Part shown: positions 1 to 10,729 of the stretch, in pieces | Layout: each line of letters begins with the position of its first letter | How positions within the stretch are numbered: the stretch's first letter is position 1 | NCBI GenBank assembly: GCA_036897625.1 | Contig: JAYMTA010000795.1 | Span: forward strand, 1 to 24,150 | DNA from: Pelargonium cotyledonis | Taxonomy: Eukaryota; Streptophyta; Magnoliopsida; Geraniales; Geraniaceae | Length of the DNA: 24,150 bases | Direction: 5' to 3' | The notes under the pieces: model-generated | Databases searched by the model: none | What the model saw: the letters and a program-made list of their open reading frames with translations, nothing else | What the model was told of the DNA's origin: nothing | Position numbers and translations under genes: made by a program

Positions 1-566
1 ACATTTCGACATTGTTTCGACCTTTGATCGTGAAAAAAACGACGTACACCGTCAATTTTAAATAGGTTGGATTTAGACCGATTATCGACCAATGGAGATA
101 AAACTTTCCACGTATGATCTATTTGTGGTAACAAAAATATCTAATGGAACGGATTTTAAAAAATACGAATAGGACATGCGGCTACACAAGGTGCACTAGT
201 ACTTGGATAAAATAGTTTCCAATTAGAAGTAGGGTTGTAGAGACCACTAATGTTTTCGAATTTAATTTAAATTTTTTTCGAGGGCCCGATGTGTAGATTA
301 AATGTTTTAAGTGTCATGCACAAAATTTGGGGACATTTTCGACATCGCTACGACCTTTGATCGTGAAAAAAACGACGTGGACCGTCGATTTTAAATAGGT
401 TGGATTTGAACCAATTCTCGGACGATGGAGGTGAAATTTCACATGTAAGATTTATTTGTGGTAGCAGACATATCCAACGGAACAAATTTTAACAAAAATG
501 AATACAACATGCGGTAAGCTACACAATGTGCACTAGTAAAATAATTTAATGATTAGAGAGGGAAAT
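1..566. repeat. Tandem repeat array 1 (~335 bp monomer, about 1.5 copies)
   Basis: Two diverged direct copies are visible. One begins at base 1 and the next near 334. They share blocks such as TTTGATCGTGAAAAAAACGA and TTTTAAATAGGTTGGATTT, and each ends with the motif ACACAA(T/G)GTGCACTAGTA (near 184-201 and 521-538). The spacing between these motifs is 337 bp. The same monomer recurs in a longer array at 5655-7165. No coding frame is conserved across copies. It is therefore satellite-like non-coding sequence, or internal repeats of a larger transposon. The copy at base 1 is cut by the window edge, so the full array length is unknown. Confidence 0.8.
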
Positions 567-884
567 AGCTAGGGAACCCTAGCAAAAAATTATAATGATT
601 AGAGAGGGAATTTATTTAGTTAGGGATTCCCTAGCAAAATCAAAATATTTATTCTTTGCTAGGGATCCCTCGCTAATTTTCCTAGCTAAAAAAAAGCGGG
701 AATGAAAAAAAATGGTGCCAAAATTTCCCTAGCCAATATTTTCCCCTCTCTAATTCCCTAGCAAAATTTAATTTGGCTAGGGAAATTTTTTCCCTAGCTA
801 AATTCCCTTGCTAAATTAAATTTGGCTAGGGAATTTTGTTCCCTAGCTAATTTTCCCCAGCCTATCACAGATTTTCTAATAGTG
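541..884. mobile_element. CACTA-like element end with inverted subterminal repeats
   Basis: About ten half-sites of the motif GGCTAGGGAA or its complement TTCCCTAGC lie in direct and inverted orientation between about 555 and 850, many as facing pairs (for example 752-788 and 821-850). The block ends with TTTTCTAATAGTG at 872-884. Its reverse complement, CACTATTAGAAAA, is the classic terminus of plant CACTA (En/Spm) transposons, and dense short subterminal repeats are typical of that superfamily. The left end is unclear. A CACTA motif at 531-535 belongs to the neighbouring tandem repeat, and no matching 3-bp target duplication is seen (GTG before it, TCG after 884). No transposase is encoded. 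It is probably a deletion derivative or a solo end. Confidence 0.6.
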
Positions 885-1075
885 TCGGAAGTTTTAAAAA
901 ATAGTTTAGGGTAGTAAAGTGAAAAAGAGTGATAGTTAAAGGTAGCCATTTGTAATTACCCCAAAAAACTAATAAACAAATTGGGTCGAAACATGAAAGT
1001 TCAGAGATAAAATTGGGTCTTTTACCCGTAAATAACAATATATTCGTTTTGATTGTAGGTAATATTTTGAATTTT

Positions 1076-1331
1076 GTTGAACAATTCGACAATAAGTCTG
1101 TGAATCAAGTGGCTAATGATTAAGTTATGTCGTCATATTTTATGTCGGGAATAGAATGGTGGTATACTTGAACAAAACGAAACAGAGATTGAGAAAAGAA
1201 ATATCAAAACACAATATAGAGATCATGAAAATGCGGATTCAAAATACGAATGGCCAATTTCGAGACGTATAGATTAATGGTGGTATATACTCTAAGGCTC
1301 TTCAGCATTTCTAATGAGTAAGTTTAATGTA
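1076..1331 (+). repeat. 256-bp direct repeat, copy R1
   Basis: This block runs from GTTGAACAATTCGAC to GTAAGTTTAATGTA. It recurs at 2957-3212 with about 18 substitutions by eye and no length change, which is roughly 93% identity. Both copies lie just upstream of a long-TIR element. No coding frame or RNA gene is apparent. It could be a duplicated piece of flanking DNA or an old mobile element of its own. It does not look like an LTR pair, because no TG...CA boundaries, primer-binding site or polypurine tract are seen. Confidence 0.85.
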
Positions 1332-1360
1332 TGATTAATAACAATAGTTACTTATAATAA

Positions 1361-2955
1361 GGGATAACCACTTTATTAGTACCTATACTTTCAAATTAAA
1401 TTTGGTACTCAGTCTTTTATTTTGCCCAATTTAGTATCCACACTTCAATTTCGCACCCAATTTAGCACCCACCGTCTAATTCCGTCAAGTGAACCGTTAT
1501 ATGCTGACGTGGCGAGCTGATGTGTACAATTATGGTGACGTGGCATCCACTTGGGAAATGAATGTTTTGGAATTATTTTTTAATTTAATTTTTAATATAA
1601 AAAAAAAAAGAGAAAAAAAAAAAGGAATCAAATCAACAAATCACATATCAGCATAAACACCAAACTGCATCAACACAAGTACAATTACACACAAGACAAA
1701 AGAAGAAGAAAAAGAGTACAATTTTAGTGAAAAAATGATGCCAAAACCAAACCTTGATACTAGCATTGACTGAGCAGATTCTCAAGCACTTTCAACCATA
1801 TTGGGTCATCATCAACAACAACAGGACACGCATACCCATAGGACCACTATCTTCACCCACCAAACACTTCTATAACAAAAAATCAAAACCCAGATGAGAA
1901 AAACAGTAAAGCTTCAAACTTTCAGACTTGAGACCCACTTTCCGAGCCTTCCAAAGCAGACCCAGAAGCCAAAAACACCAGAAAATTTGAATAGTGAAGA
2001 ATCATAAACAACCCAAGAAAAAAAATTGAGAAAGTGGCTAAGTAAAGCTGCACATTCAATGCAAATTCAAAAATTGATGACTCAAAAAACTGCAAATTCA
2101 ATGCACACACTTAAACAAACATCAATTCCACAGATTACCATTCCACATAAAACTGCCCAAATGAAAAGTTCAGTTTTTTTTAGCAAAAAATAGGAATCAA
2201 CTCAAGAACCCATAAGTTCAATTCAGTAACAAACTTAACCAAAGAGCGAAAATTAAGCAACAATAGCAACCAAAACAGCTACTGAGCTTTCGAACGGACG
2301 AGGCCGTGCCGGATCTGGTCTGATGGCGACTGCGAAATGGTTGCTCGATCTACAAGTTCTCAGATCTGGTCTCGATGGCGACGGCGGAACGACGACGGCG
2401 TGCTCCTCCGTCTCTTCTTCTTCTCCGGTGTACCCGCGTCCTCCTCCGTCTCTTCTTCTTCTCCGGCGAAACGGCGTCGGCGAACTCCCTCCATCTCTTC
2501 TTCGTCTCCGGCGAAACGGCCTTCAAGCCCCATCAAAGGAGCTGGAGTTTTTTTTTTTTTTTTTCGTTTTTTGTTTTTATTTTACATTTTTGAGATAATA
2601 TTTTTTTTTTGTTTGTTCTTTTTAAGTTGTAACTAATCAAAAATATCCAACTCATCAAGGCAAAAAAAAAATCCAACTCATCAACTACATCATTAAAAAT
2701 TATCCAACTCAACAGTAGCCTAAACAAAAATTAACCAAATTAGCGCCTAATCAGCAAAAAAATTACACATAAGCAATCATTTAACGGCAAAACTGACTGG
2801 AGGTGACGGCAAGTATCACATTGGGTATACAATAAAAGTGCAGACACTCAATTGGGTGTGAAATTAAAGTGTAGGTACTAAATTAGGTAAAATAAAAGTT
2901 TAAGCACCAAATTGAGTTTGAAATAAAAGTTTAAGTATTCAAAAAGTGGTTGATA
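1361..2955. mobile_element. Long-TIR DNA transposon E1 (Mutator-like, non-autonomous)
   Basis: The left end (from GGGATAACCACTTTATTAG at 1361) and the reverse complement of the right end (ATCAACCACTTTTTG, ending near 2955) match imperfectly over about 150-200 bp. Both ends carry an internally repetitive phrase: 'TTTGGTACC..ACTTTTATTT..CCCAATT' repeats within each arm. Long, internally repetitive TIRs are typical of plant Mutator-like elements. The interior is A-rich (1600-2290), followed by a GC-rich block (2285-2545) that looks unlike its surroundings. No transposase frame is present. No convincing 9-bp target duplication is found, so at least one end may be eroded. Related at the ends, but not in the middle, to the element at 3211-4868. 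Confidence 0.7.
2403..2520 (+). repeat. Short tandem repeat inside the GC-rich core of E1
   Basis: Three imperfect copies of a CTCCTCCGTCTCTTCTTC-type block followed by CTCCGG start at 2403, 2441 and about 2486, with steps of 38 and 45 bp. The later two copies also share CTCCGGCGAAACGGC (2461 and 2506). The repeat makes open frames on the plus strand that are serine- and proline-rich and low in complexity. They are not evidence of a protein-coding gene. Confidence 0.8.
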
Positions 2956-2956
2956 T

Positions 2957-3212
2957 GTTGAACAATTCGACAATAAGTCTGCGGATCAAGTGGCTAATGA
3001 TTAAGTTATATCTTCATATTTTATGTCAGAAATAGAATGGTGGTAAGCTTGAACAAAATGAAACAGAGATTGAGAAAAGAAATATCAATACACAATATAG
3101 AGATCATGAAAATGCGGATTCAAAATACGAACGACCAATTTCAAGATGTATAGATTAAGAGTGGTATATACTCTAAGGCTCTTCAGGATTTCAAATGAGT
3201 AAGTTTAATGTA
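2957..3212 (+). repeat. 256-bp direct repeat, copy R2
   Basis: Second copy of the block at 1076-1331, the same length and about 93% identical by eye. It starts immediately after the right end of E1 and stops exactly where the next long-TIR element begins. Similarity to R1 is lost at that junction, which is what an insertion at the repeat's edge would produce. Confidence 0.85.
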
Positions 3213-4868
3213 GGGATAACAACCTATTTGGTACCCAAACTTTCACTGTGTAGGCAATTTGATAGCTAAACTTTTATTTCGCCCAATTGAGTACCTAGAC
3301 TTTATTACCACACCCACGTTAGTACCCGCCGTCGAATTCCGTCAAGTTATCCGTTAAATGCTGATGTGGCAAGCTTATGTGTACAATTTTAACTACGTGG
3401 CATTCGCGTGACATATTTTTGCAAAAATAATAATTATAATATGAAATTACTAATATACCCTCACATTTATTTTTAAAATGTCATTAATTTGTTTTTCTTC
3501 TCTCCTCTCTCTTTCCGGTACACACACCATATTTTACGGCGGACACTCCGGCCAAAAACCAGTATAGAAATTCTATAGAAACTGAACTACAATTCAAGCA
3601 TCAAATCAGTACATCTCATAACAAAATCCATATTACAGATCAAAATCCAAATCCTAAACATCAAACTCTTAACTATCAAACAAACATAAAACTAACCCAA
3701 AAACCTAAAATTTTAAACACATCAAAAGCAAGGAGGAGGAACAAAGGGAGACATGGGAACGAGCCGAGATTCGTCGTGTAGTCGTCGACGCGCTCGATTT
3801 GGAGGCCACGAGCTCTTCTCCATACTATTTTTATGAGCTGTTGTCACTGCAATTGCATGGGATGTGTGAGAGAAAAGCCACTGAAGAAGAGCAAGAAAAG
3901 GATTGGTTATGGTGTTTGCTTTGTTTTGTGCACACAGAGAGAGAGACAGAGACAGAGAGAGAGAAACAGAGGAGAGCCAATTGGTTATGGTGTGGTGATT
4001 TTGCTGTTGGCGATTGCAAGCATCATCATCGCCGTCATCGCAGAGTGCACAAAATTCCAACTCTAAAAAAACCCAGAAAAACCTAACTCTAAAAATCCAA
4101 AAACAATACAGCAAGTTCTCTAAAAATTCAAATACAATCCAAACCCAACTCTCTCTTTGCTTATTCTACTCTATCTCCAACTCTAAAAAAACCAAAAAAT
4201 GAACATTAGCTCCACTTGCTGAGATCTCACCAGCGACGAGCTCCTCCATGGCTTCTCTCCCTTGCTCGATCTGGCTGAGAAATGGGTCGGCCATGGGAGT
4301 TCTGGATGAGGAGTGGGTCGGCCATGAGAGATTTGGCGGTGAAGTGTTTCGCGGCGACGATCGGCCGGTGTTCCGGGGTGTTCCGCCGGAGTTGGCGAAA
4401 GTAGTGCGAGATGATGAGAGCGCGGGACTCGGTCGTCGCCGGCCATTTGCATATCTCAGATCTCAGTGAAGAAGAAGATGCAAAACAATGGAGAGAGATG
4501 GGATTGTCCTCTATTTTCGTTTTTTGTCTTTTCTTTTTTTTTTCTTTTGTTATTTTCTTTTTCTTTTGTTTATTACTTAATTTTAATTTTTGACCCGACA
4601 CATCACACGTGTTCAAAAGCATGTGCCCATTTTTGCCACCTGTCCAAAAAAATTTCTCTCGCGACACTGATCTGGCCACGTCAGTGAGATTTAACGCCAA
4701 ACTTGACGGGAGGTAACGGTAGACATCATATTGGGTTTAGAATAATAGTGCAAATACTCAATTGGGTGTGGTAATGAAGTCTAGATACTCAATTGAGCAA
4801 AATAAAAGTTTAGGTACCAAATTGCCTACACAATAAGAGTTTGGGTACCAAATAGATAGTTATCCCAA
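3211..4868. mobile_element. Long-TIR DNA transposon E2 (Mutator-like, possibly Pack-MULE-like)
   Basis: The first ~190 bp (GGGATAACAACCTATTTGG at 3213) match the reverse complement of the last ~190 bp (GGGATAACTATCTATTTGG ending at 4866), including GGTACCCAAACT, AATTGAGTA and CCGTCAAGTT blocks. The TIRs are better preserved than in E1. Candidate 9-bp target duplications AGTTTAATG (3202-3210) and AATTTAATC (4869-4877) agree at 7 of 9 bases, so they are weak. The interior holds a GA microsatellite and a GC-rich, CGG-containing block (about 4200-4460) that contrasts with the AT-rich arms. That pattern is compatible with captured host sequence. No transposase is seen. Confidence 0.75.
3931..3972 (+). 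repeat. (GA)n/(CAGA)n microsatellite
   Basis: Interrupted GA and CAGA repeats inside element E2. They create long low-complexity open frames on both strands, which should be ignored as genes. Confidence 0.9.
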
Positions 4869-4995
4869 AATTTAATCCCCATTATTTTTTATTAAAAAAA
4901 GCTAAATTTTAAATATTAGTTATATCTATTTTTAATGGTTAAATTCATATTTAATTTGAGAAGAAATATTAAACTCAATTTCAAAACAAATCTTA

Positions 4996-5021
4996 CTAGT
5001 TTATGTTCCGTGCATTGCACG
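4996..5021 (-). mobile_element. Candidate Helitron 3' terminus
   Basis: Read on the minus strand, a near-perfect palindrome (CGTGCAATGCACG, 5009-5021) is followed nine bases later by CTAG (4996-4999) and then T. A short hairpin about 10 nt before CTRR, with insertion before T, is the standard 3' end of plant Helitrons. The element body would lie to the right, at higher coordinates. I could not identify the matching TC 5' end, so only the terminus is called and the rest of the element is undefined. Confidence 0.4.
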
Positions 5022-5654
5022 AATCTTAAAAATGTAATTTATAATGTAATATAATTGAATCAATATAAAAAATATTATTTTTTTTGTGAATGCTTCACGC
5101 TAGAATATCGTTTAAGGCCCCCACAATCAACTAAAAGAACATAAAAACACAACACAAACAGTGTCGGAATGGGCAATCCAAACATGAGTGTTGAGATGGC
5201 ATTTTGATTTCTGAGAGAGGAAACAATGTGACGTCACAATAAATAAAAGAGAGACTTGGGGTATGTGTAGATGACTCATGTGTCGTACATGTGTTACACA
5301 TGTTGGGTTGTAATTGGTTGATTTTTTAGAAGATATGCCCATGATAGGCTGATAAATAGTGTTTTTAATATTGGGTAAAGTTGATCCAACCCGTATTAGT
5401 CATGTCAATAGATTTGAAAGATTTATATTTTTCTACAGGGTTATTAATGTTAGAAAAGTTGCACATGAACATTGATTAGTTATAACATCTTAAAATATTA
5501 ATTTCTAACATATTTAAATATTAATTTTTACAATAAAAACAAAATATTTTATATCAAATTTAATGACATGGCAAATAATAATAATAGAATAATATATTTT
5601 GACATACAATATTAAATTTAAATAAATTATTTTATTACTTGAATTCACTATTTT
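5022..5654. other. AT-rich non-coding stretch
   Basis: Strongly AT-rich, with stop codons in every frame apart from a 71-codon minus-strand frame (5127-5342) that resembles no protein I know. It may be the body of the candidate Helitron that ends at 4996. I see no RNA gene, promoter or further repeat boundary. Confidence 0.5.
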
Positions 5655-7165
5655 ATCGTAAATGTTTTAAGTGTTGTGCGCAAAATTTGAGTACATTTCG
5701 ACATCGTTTGGACCTTGGTCGTTAAAAAAATGGCGTGAACCAATGATTTTAAATAGGTTAGATTTTGACAGATTCTCGTCCGATGGAGTTGAATTTTTTC
5801 ACGTGTGATCTAATTGTTGCTTCAGACGTATCCAACCTATAGGAATAAATCATTTTCGAGCCAAAGTATTTGGTACACAATGTGCACTACTAGAAGAAAA
5901 AAAATTTATAAAAAAAAAATACTAAGTATTAGTAAGTAGAGGTGTAGAGAGAACTAATGCTTTGGGTTTTGAATTGGAAATTTTCTATGAGAACCAAAAG
6001 TGTAGAGAATTTGATTTTATGGCTGTCAAAAAAAAAATCGGGATTGTTTCGACGTCGTTTAGACCCTCGATTGATAGAAACACGACGTGAACCGTCAGTT
6101 TAATTTAGGTTAAATTCAGACCGATTCTCGACCGATAAAGTTGAATTTTTTCATGTTTGATCTAATTGTTGTTTCGGACGTGCCCAATGGATCGAAATAG
6201 ATCAATTTTGAGCCAAAATATCTGGTACACAATGTGCACTACTAGTAAAAAAGTTGATAATTTTTTTACTAAGTATTAGTGTAAGTAGGGCTGTAGAGAA
6301 AAACCAATGTTTTGAGTTTTGAATTTGAAGTTTTTCATGAGAACCAAAAGTGTACAGAATTCAATTTTATGGATGTCGGCAAAAATCGGGGTCATTTTGA
6401 TGTCGTCTACGCCCTCAATTGATAGAAACACGACGTGGACTATTGGTTTAATTTAAGTTAGATTTGGACTGATTCTCGTCCGATAGGGTTGAAAATTTTC
6501 ATGTTTGATCTAATTTTTGTTTCGGACATATCAAATGTATCGGAACATATCAGTTTTGAGTGAAGGTATTGGGTACACAATGTGCACTACTAGAAAAAAA
6601 TTGATAACAAAATTTATTAAGTATTTGTAACTAGAGGGGAATAGAGAGAAATAATGTTTTGAGTTTTGAATTGAAAATTGTTCATGAGAACAAGAAATGT
6701 AGAGAATTTTGTTTTATGGCTCTATGCAAAAATCGGGGTCGTTTCGACGTCGTTTAAACCCTCGATTGCTAAAAAAATGACATGGATTTTCGGTTTAATA
6801 TAGGTTAGATTTGGACCGATTCTCGTCCGATGAAGTTGAAAATTTTAACGTATGATCTAATTTTTGTTTCGAACATATCCAATGGATCTGAATAGATCAA
6901 TTTCGAGTGAAAGTATTGGATACACAATGTGCGCTATTAGAAAAAAAATTGATAACAGAATTTACTAGTAATTAAAGGGGTGTATAGAGAACTAATGTTT
7001 TGGGTTTTGAATTGACAATTGTTCATGACAACAAAAAATGTAGAGAATTTTATTTTATGGCTCTATGCGAAAATCGGGGTCGTTTCGACATTGTTTAGAC
7101 CATCGATTGATAGAAAAACAGCATGTACTGTCGGTTTAATTTAGGTTATATATGGACTAGATTAC
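5655..7165. repeat. Tandem repeat array 2 (~348 bp monomer, 4+ copies)
   Basis: Four full monomers and one partial one follow head to tail. The motif TGTGCACT(A) or its variant recurs at 5881, 6233, 6581 and 6929, with spacings of 352, 348 and 348 bp. The phrase TTTCGAC(G/A)TCGTTT with variants recurs near 5695, 6047, 6395, 6742 and 7083. The same monomer, further diverged and about 337 bp long, makes up array 1 at 1-566 in the same orientation. Similarity fades after about 7165. Substitutions and small indels break every frame, so the array is non-coding. Three monomers carry CACTACTAG followed by A-rich sequence, which resembles a CACTA transposon terminus. Confidence 0.85.
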
Positions 7166-9646
7166 TGATTAAGTCTCGTGTTTATAACTCAAGATATACA
7201 ATTGATTTGTAAGAAGAATCATCAACAAATTGACTAATGACAGAGCGACACGTGACTTGCTTAGTTCAGCGAAATGTCAATATGAGTCGTAGAATTGGCT
7301 TTGGGAGGAGTAGAAACCTATATCAAAGTCAACCGAGCTACGACATGCTCGAAACCGAAGTGCGCGTGAAGAGGGGCTCCAAACACTAAACGGTCTAAAT
7401 TAGTCAAAATGGTTTAAAATTCAATTCCTCCAAAGATATCCAATATGCCACTCATATTGAATAATTAATTGCAAAGAGCACAACCGTTTAAACGAGAGTC
7501 GAATTAGACCACAAACGAACCCAAAATGAAAAAAAACGAATAAGAATTAAAAAAAAAAACACAGGCCTACAATACTATTTTATATAATAAAAAAAATATT
7601 TTTTGTCTTCTCATTCTAATGCACCAATATTAGCGTACAACTACATTGACATGGCAAACCTTCTAATATAGTGCTCTATATGATTATCTATTATCACGAC
7701 ACAAATAGGTTGGATCCTATACTATAAATTGGGTCCTTTATCTTGGGTCAAATCCCAAATAAAATCAGTGATCTAGATATTTTCATACAACACATGCACC
7801 ATGCACATATGCATTAGTAATTTACGTAAATAAAAAGTAACATTATGTGATACTAATTCTTATTGGAAAACCAATAGGGTTTGAGCAATCACAAGAGGTG
7901 TTACCATCAATATTCAATGAGACCACCATAGCTGAGTTGAAATTACCTTTTGGGAGATCCGTGGACAAGACTGACTAGAGTTGGGGTTTGGTAGAGTTGA
8001 AGATAGTGTGTTGGGCCTTGTCATGTAAATGTATGCTCCATTATTGCTACTTCAAGTTCTAGCTAGGGTTTGCTTACAACTCTTATGGGACCCAGTCACA
8101 TGAAATGCCAGCCTTGGACAATGTATCAACTATCAACCCATGTTAACGTTTCAAGTTTCAACTATGTTTTTTTTTTGTTTTTTTTTCCGAGTTGGTTCAT
8201 TACGTATATAAGAACATCGACACTCATATTAAATTACAGCACAAGGCAAGAAGTGAACATATACACATGTAAAATCAAAATGGGCTTACAAGTTCTTGAG
8301 TTCAACTCATGCTGTAACCCATAATAAATTTCAACATAAGATAAAATGAGCTTATACGTGAGCGGCGTGACAATATTCTTACAACGAGAAGATATAGTGT
8401 GTCAAAAACAAATCTAATAAGAAGATATAGGTTTTTGATATATGCATGAACCTATGATTTTTAAACTTTTTTGGGTAGTCAGCTTCAAAATGATGTTGAA
8501 TTCAAGAAGTTGAGTTGTTGGTGGGCTGGTTTCTCTTCCTCTTCCTCTTCCTATTGGTCTCTTTTGTTGTAATAGTGGGCCAATACTATTATAATAATGT
8601 CTAGTGATTGCAATGAAGCCCAGCTTTAGTTTGGGTCAGCATGGGCCTTAGCTAATTGGGCTATCCTAAACTGTTTTAAATGTTTTATTATTTAAATAAG
8701 CAAATTGATGAAATTCACAGTTCCTACTCCCTATTAGGCTAATTCCCTTCAAAGTGAGGGTTAAGAGTTAATTTATATTTAAAATTTCCAATAGAAATAC
8801 AATTAATATTAATGTGATAGGGTATAGGAACATGGCAAATGGGTTGGGCATGAATAATAATTGAAGACAACTAGGGACATAAAATAATATTGTTCTCAAG
8901 TCAACATAGAAAAGATGTGGTAATCAATAAGTGTACTTAGTTGTATATATACACCTTTAAGCCGTCGCAGTTGATTAATTCAATTGTGTGATTGGGAGAA
9001 GGTCTCAAAATCAATCCTCACTCTACACATCCTTGGTGGCGGTGGTGTAAGAGACCACTTTGGTGCAGTAAGGTGCCAAAAACTCTAGGCTAGGGTTAAG
9101 AGAAATAGTCTCTTTCCTGAACATTATTGACTATTTGTATATATACACCTTTAGGCCATCTCTTAAGAAAAAAGTGTCTACTTAGTTGTACATCCCACAC
9201 ACTTTAATCCTCATCATTAATTTTTTTAATAATGGAGGATTTGAGAATAAGACTACCATACTAGTATTGAATTTTGTGAAAAAAATATTAATTTTGAATT
9301 ACATAGTCTATTAGAAATAGATCAAACAAAATTATCAATTGACACAAAAGTGATTAAATTTTGATTATAAAGTGGAACGATAAGATAATCTCTTATTCTT
9401 TTTAAGAAACATTTAACACGTAGCAGTGGTTATTCATGAATTGTTTATATTATCTTTATAATAATGAAGCTAATATCATTTAATACACTATCATAAAAAT
9501 ATAAGAATAAATATATTGCATTAAATATTTATTCCTAGAAAGTATCAAAATAGAAAAAAATGTAACTTATTTTGAGACCGATAGATTATTTTTTTATCAC
9601 AATATATAAATCTGTTTTAGAAAAATTAGGAAAATACATACTATAC
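7166..9646. other. Intergenic AT-rich DNA without a recognisable gene
   Basis: No open frame here resembles a known protein. The longest, 8070-8324 on the plus strand, is low in complexity and lacks gene-like context. A stretch near 7570-7660 (TATTTTATATAATAAAA, then TGACATGGCAAA at 7647) resembles the 5' region of some plant Helitrons, but no convincing end was found. Short poly-A/T tracts and one 18-bp duplicated motif are the only other structure. Confidence 0.5.
8942..9153 (+). repeat. Pair of 18-bp direct repeats 194 bp apart
   Basis: TGTATATATACACCTTTA occurs at 8942-8959 and again at 9136-9153, each followed by a similar AGGCC/AGCCG sequence. A related CTACTTAGTTGTA phrase lies near both (8933 and 9178). 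The repeat contains the palindrome GTATATATAC. It is possibly the footprint of a small duplication; its function is unknown. Confidence 0.6.
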
Positions 9647-9655
9647 ATTTTTAAC

Positions 9656-10729
9656 GAGACAAGTACATTTTAATTGCATGAACTTTGATCAAATGTGTAA
9701 ATAGGTCATTTTTGACAAATTTTGTATAAATAGGTGCATGAACTTTTAATTTTGAACAAATAAGTCAAATTCACTAATGGTGTTAACTTTGTCCGTTAAA
9801 AATAATTATGTAATGGCTTATTTGTCGTTTTTAAGATGTCATGACATAAACATTGATGATGTGTCATATTTGTCTGTAAAATATTAAAATAATTTTACGA
9901 GTCACATGTCAATTAATTAATAAAAATCATTTTTTTAATCTCTCAGCTCCTATCTTCCTTCCCACGGTTTCTTCTTCCTCTTTTTGTATGCATTTTTTTT
10001 AAAAGTAATACAACAAGTCTTGATAAATGTATAATTTATGTGAAAGATTAGTTCAAAAATTATGGAAATTGTTTCTACTTGCTATAAAAGCTACACGGAC
10101 GCAAAAATTATCTAAATAATCATTTAGCCCAGTCAACTAGCATTATAACTAATTAAATAAGAAGTTGAGAATGAGACGAGTTATATACTTTGATGCAAAT
10201 GTGGCAATTCGAATTTTCGATCAAAAGGATTAACACGGTCGAATCTTAGCTTAAAGAGTTTGGAATCGAATCAGATTGGTTAGAGTTCGCCGTTTTAGTG
10301 TAAATGAGCAGGTTTATCCGATTTGATTCAAAATTGATCAAAATAAATGAGATTGGATCATATTTTATCCAAATTGGATTTCAGTTGCTCGTGAATTTGG
10401 ATCCAAATTAACAACTCGATCTGAATTAAATCATTGAACGACAAACTATAAAAAAAAAGTAATCGAAATTGACATGGGGAGAATAAAAATTAGATCAATA
10501 ATCAATTGAAAAATGACGTTAGATTTATTTCTTTATTTTTTAAAGTCACATGTTATCACAAATTACACACGTTTTGTTTCATATCGTAAAAAAATTCACA
10601 ATTTTAACAATGAATTTAATTTATTTGTTCAAAATTGAAAGTTAATGGACCTATTTGTACAAAGTTTATCAAAAGTAACATATTTGTACAATTAATCAAA
10701 GTTCATACACCTAAAACATGCATTTATCC
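9656..10729. mobile_element. Long-TIR DNA transposon E3 (non-autonomous)
   Basis: About 120 bp at the left (GAGACAAGTACATTTTAA at 9656, then ATGAACTTTGATCAAATGTG) match the reverse complement of the right end (GGATAAATGCATGTTTTAG, then ATGAACTTTGATTAATTGT) at roughly 75-80% by eye. The flanks are ATTTTTAAC (9647-9655) and ATTTTTAAG (10730-10738). This is a perfect 8-bp duplication, or a 9-bp one with one mismatch. The 9-bp reading with long TIRs fits Mutator-like elements; an 8-bp reading would suggest hAT. The ~1.07 kb interior has no transposase and only short frames. Confidence 0.75.

Noticed and set aside
531-535. CACTA at 531 considered as the left end of the CACTA element
   Set aside because: The motif belongs to the tandem monomer (also at 194-198), and the 3-bp flanks GTG and TCG do not match.
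2323-2727. Overlapping open frames on both strands in the GC-rich block of E1
   Set aside because: Low-complexity Ser/Arg/Pro frames made by the CTCCGTCTCTTC tandem repeat, ending in homopolymer T. No domain or gene structure is seen.
1076-3212. R1 and R2 considered as LTRs of a small (TRIM-like) retrotransposon
   Set aside because: The repeats do not end in CA, no primer-binding site or polypurine tract is seen, and the sequence between them has its own terminal inverted repeats.
3722-4114. 130-codon minus-strand open frame and its plus-strand partners
   Set aside because: Driven by the GA/CAGA microsatellite and lying inside a transposon. No recognisable protein.
4183-4700. Long minus-strand frames (89 and 157 codons) in E2
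   Set aside because: They cover the GC-rich cargo and a poly-A/T tract. Composition explains the lack of stops, and no conserved motif is seen.
5655-7165. Regularly spaced repeats considered as a CRISPR array
   Set aside because: The repeat unit is ~348 bp and contiguous, with no spacers, in a plant nuclear genome.
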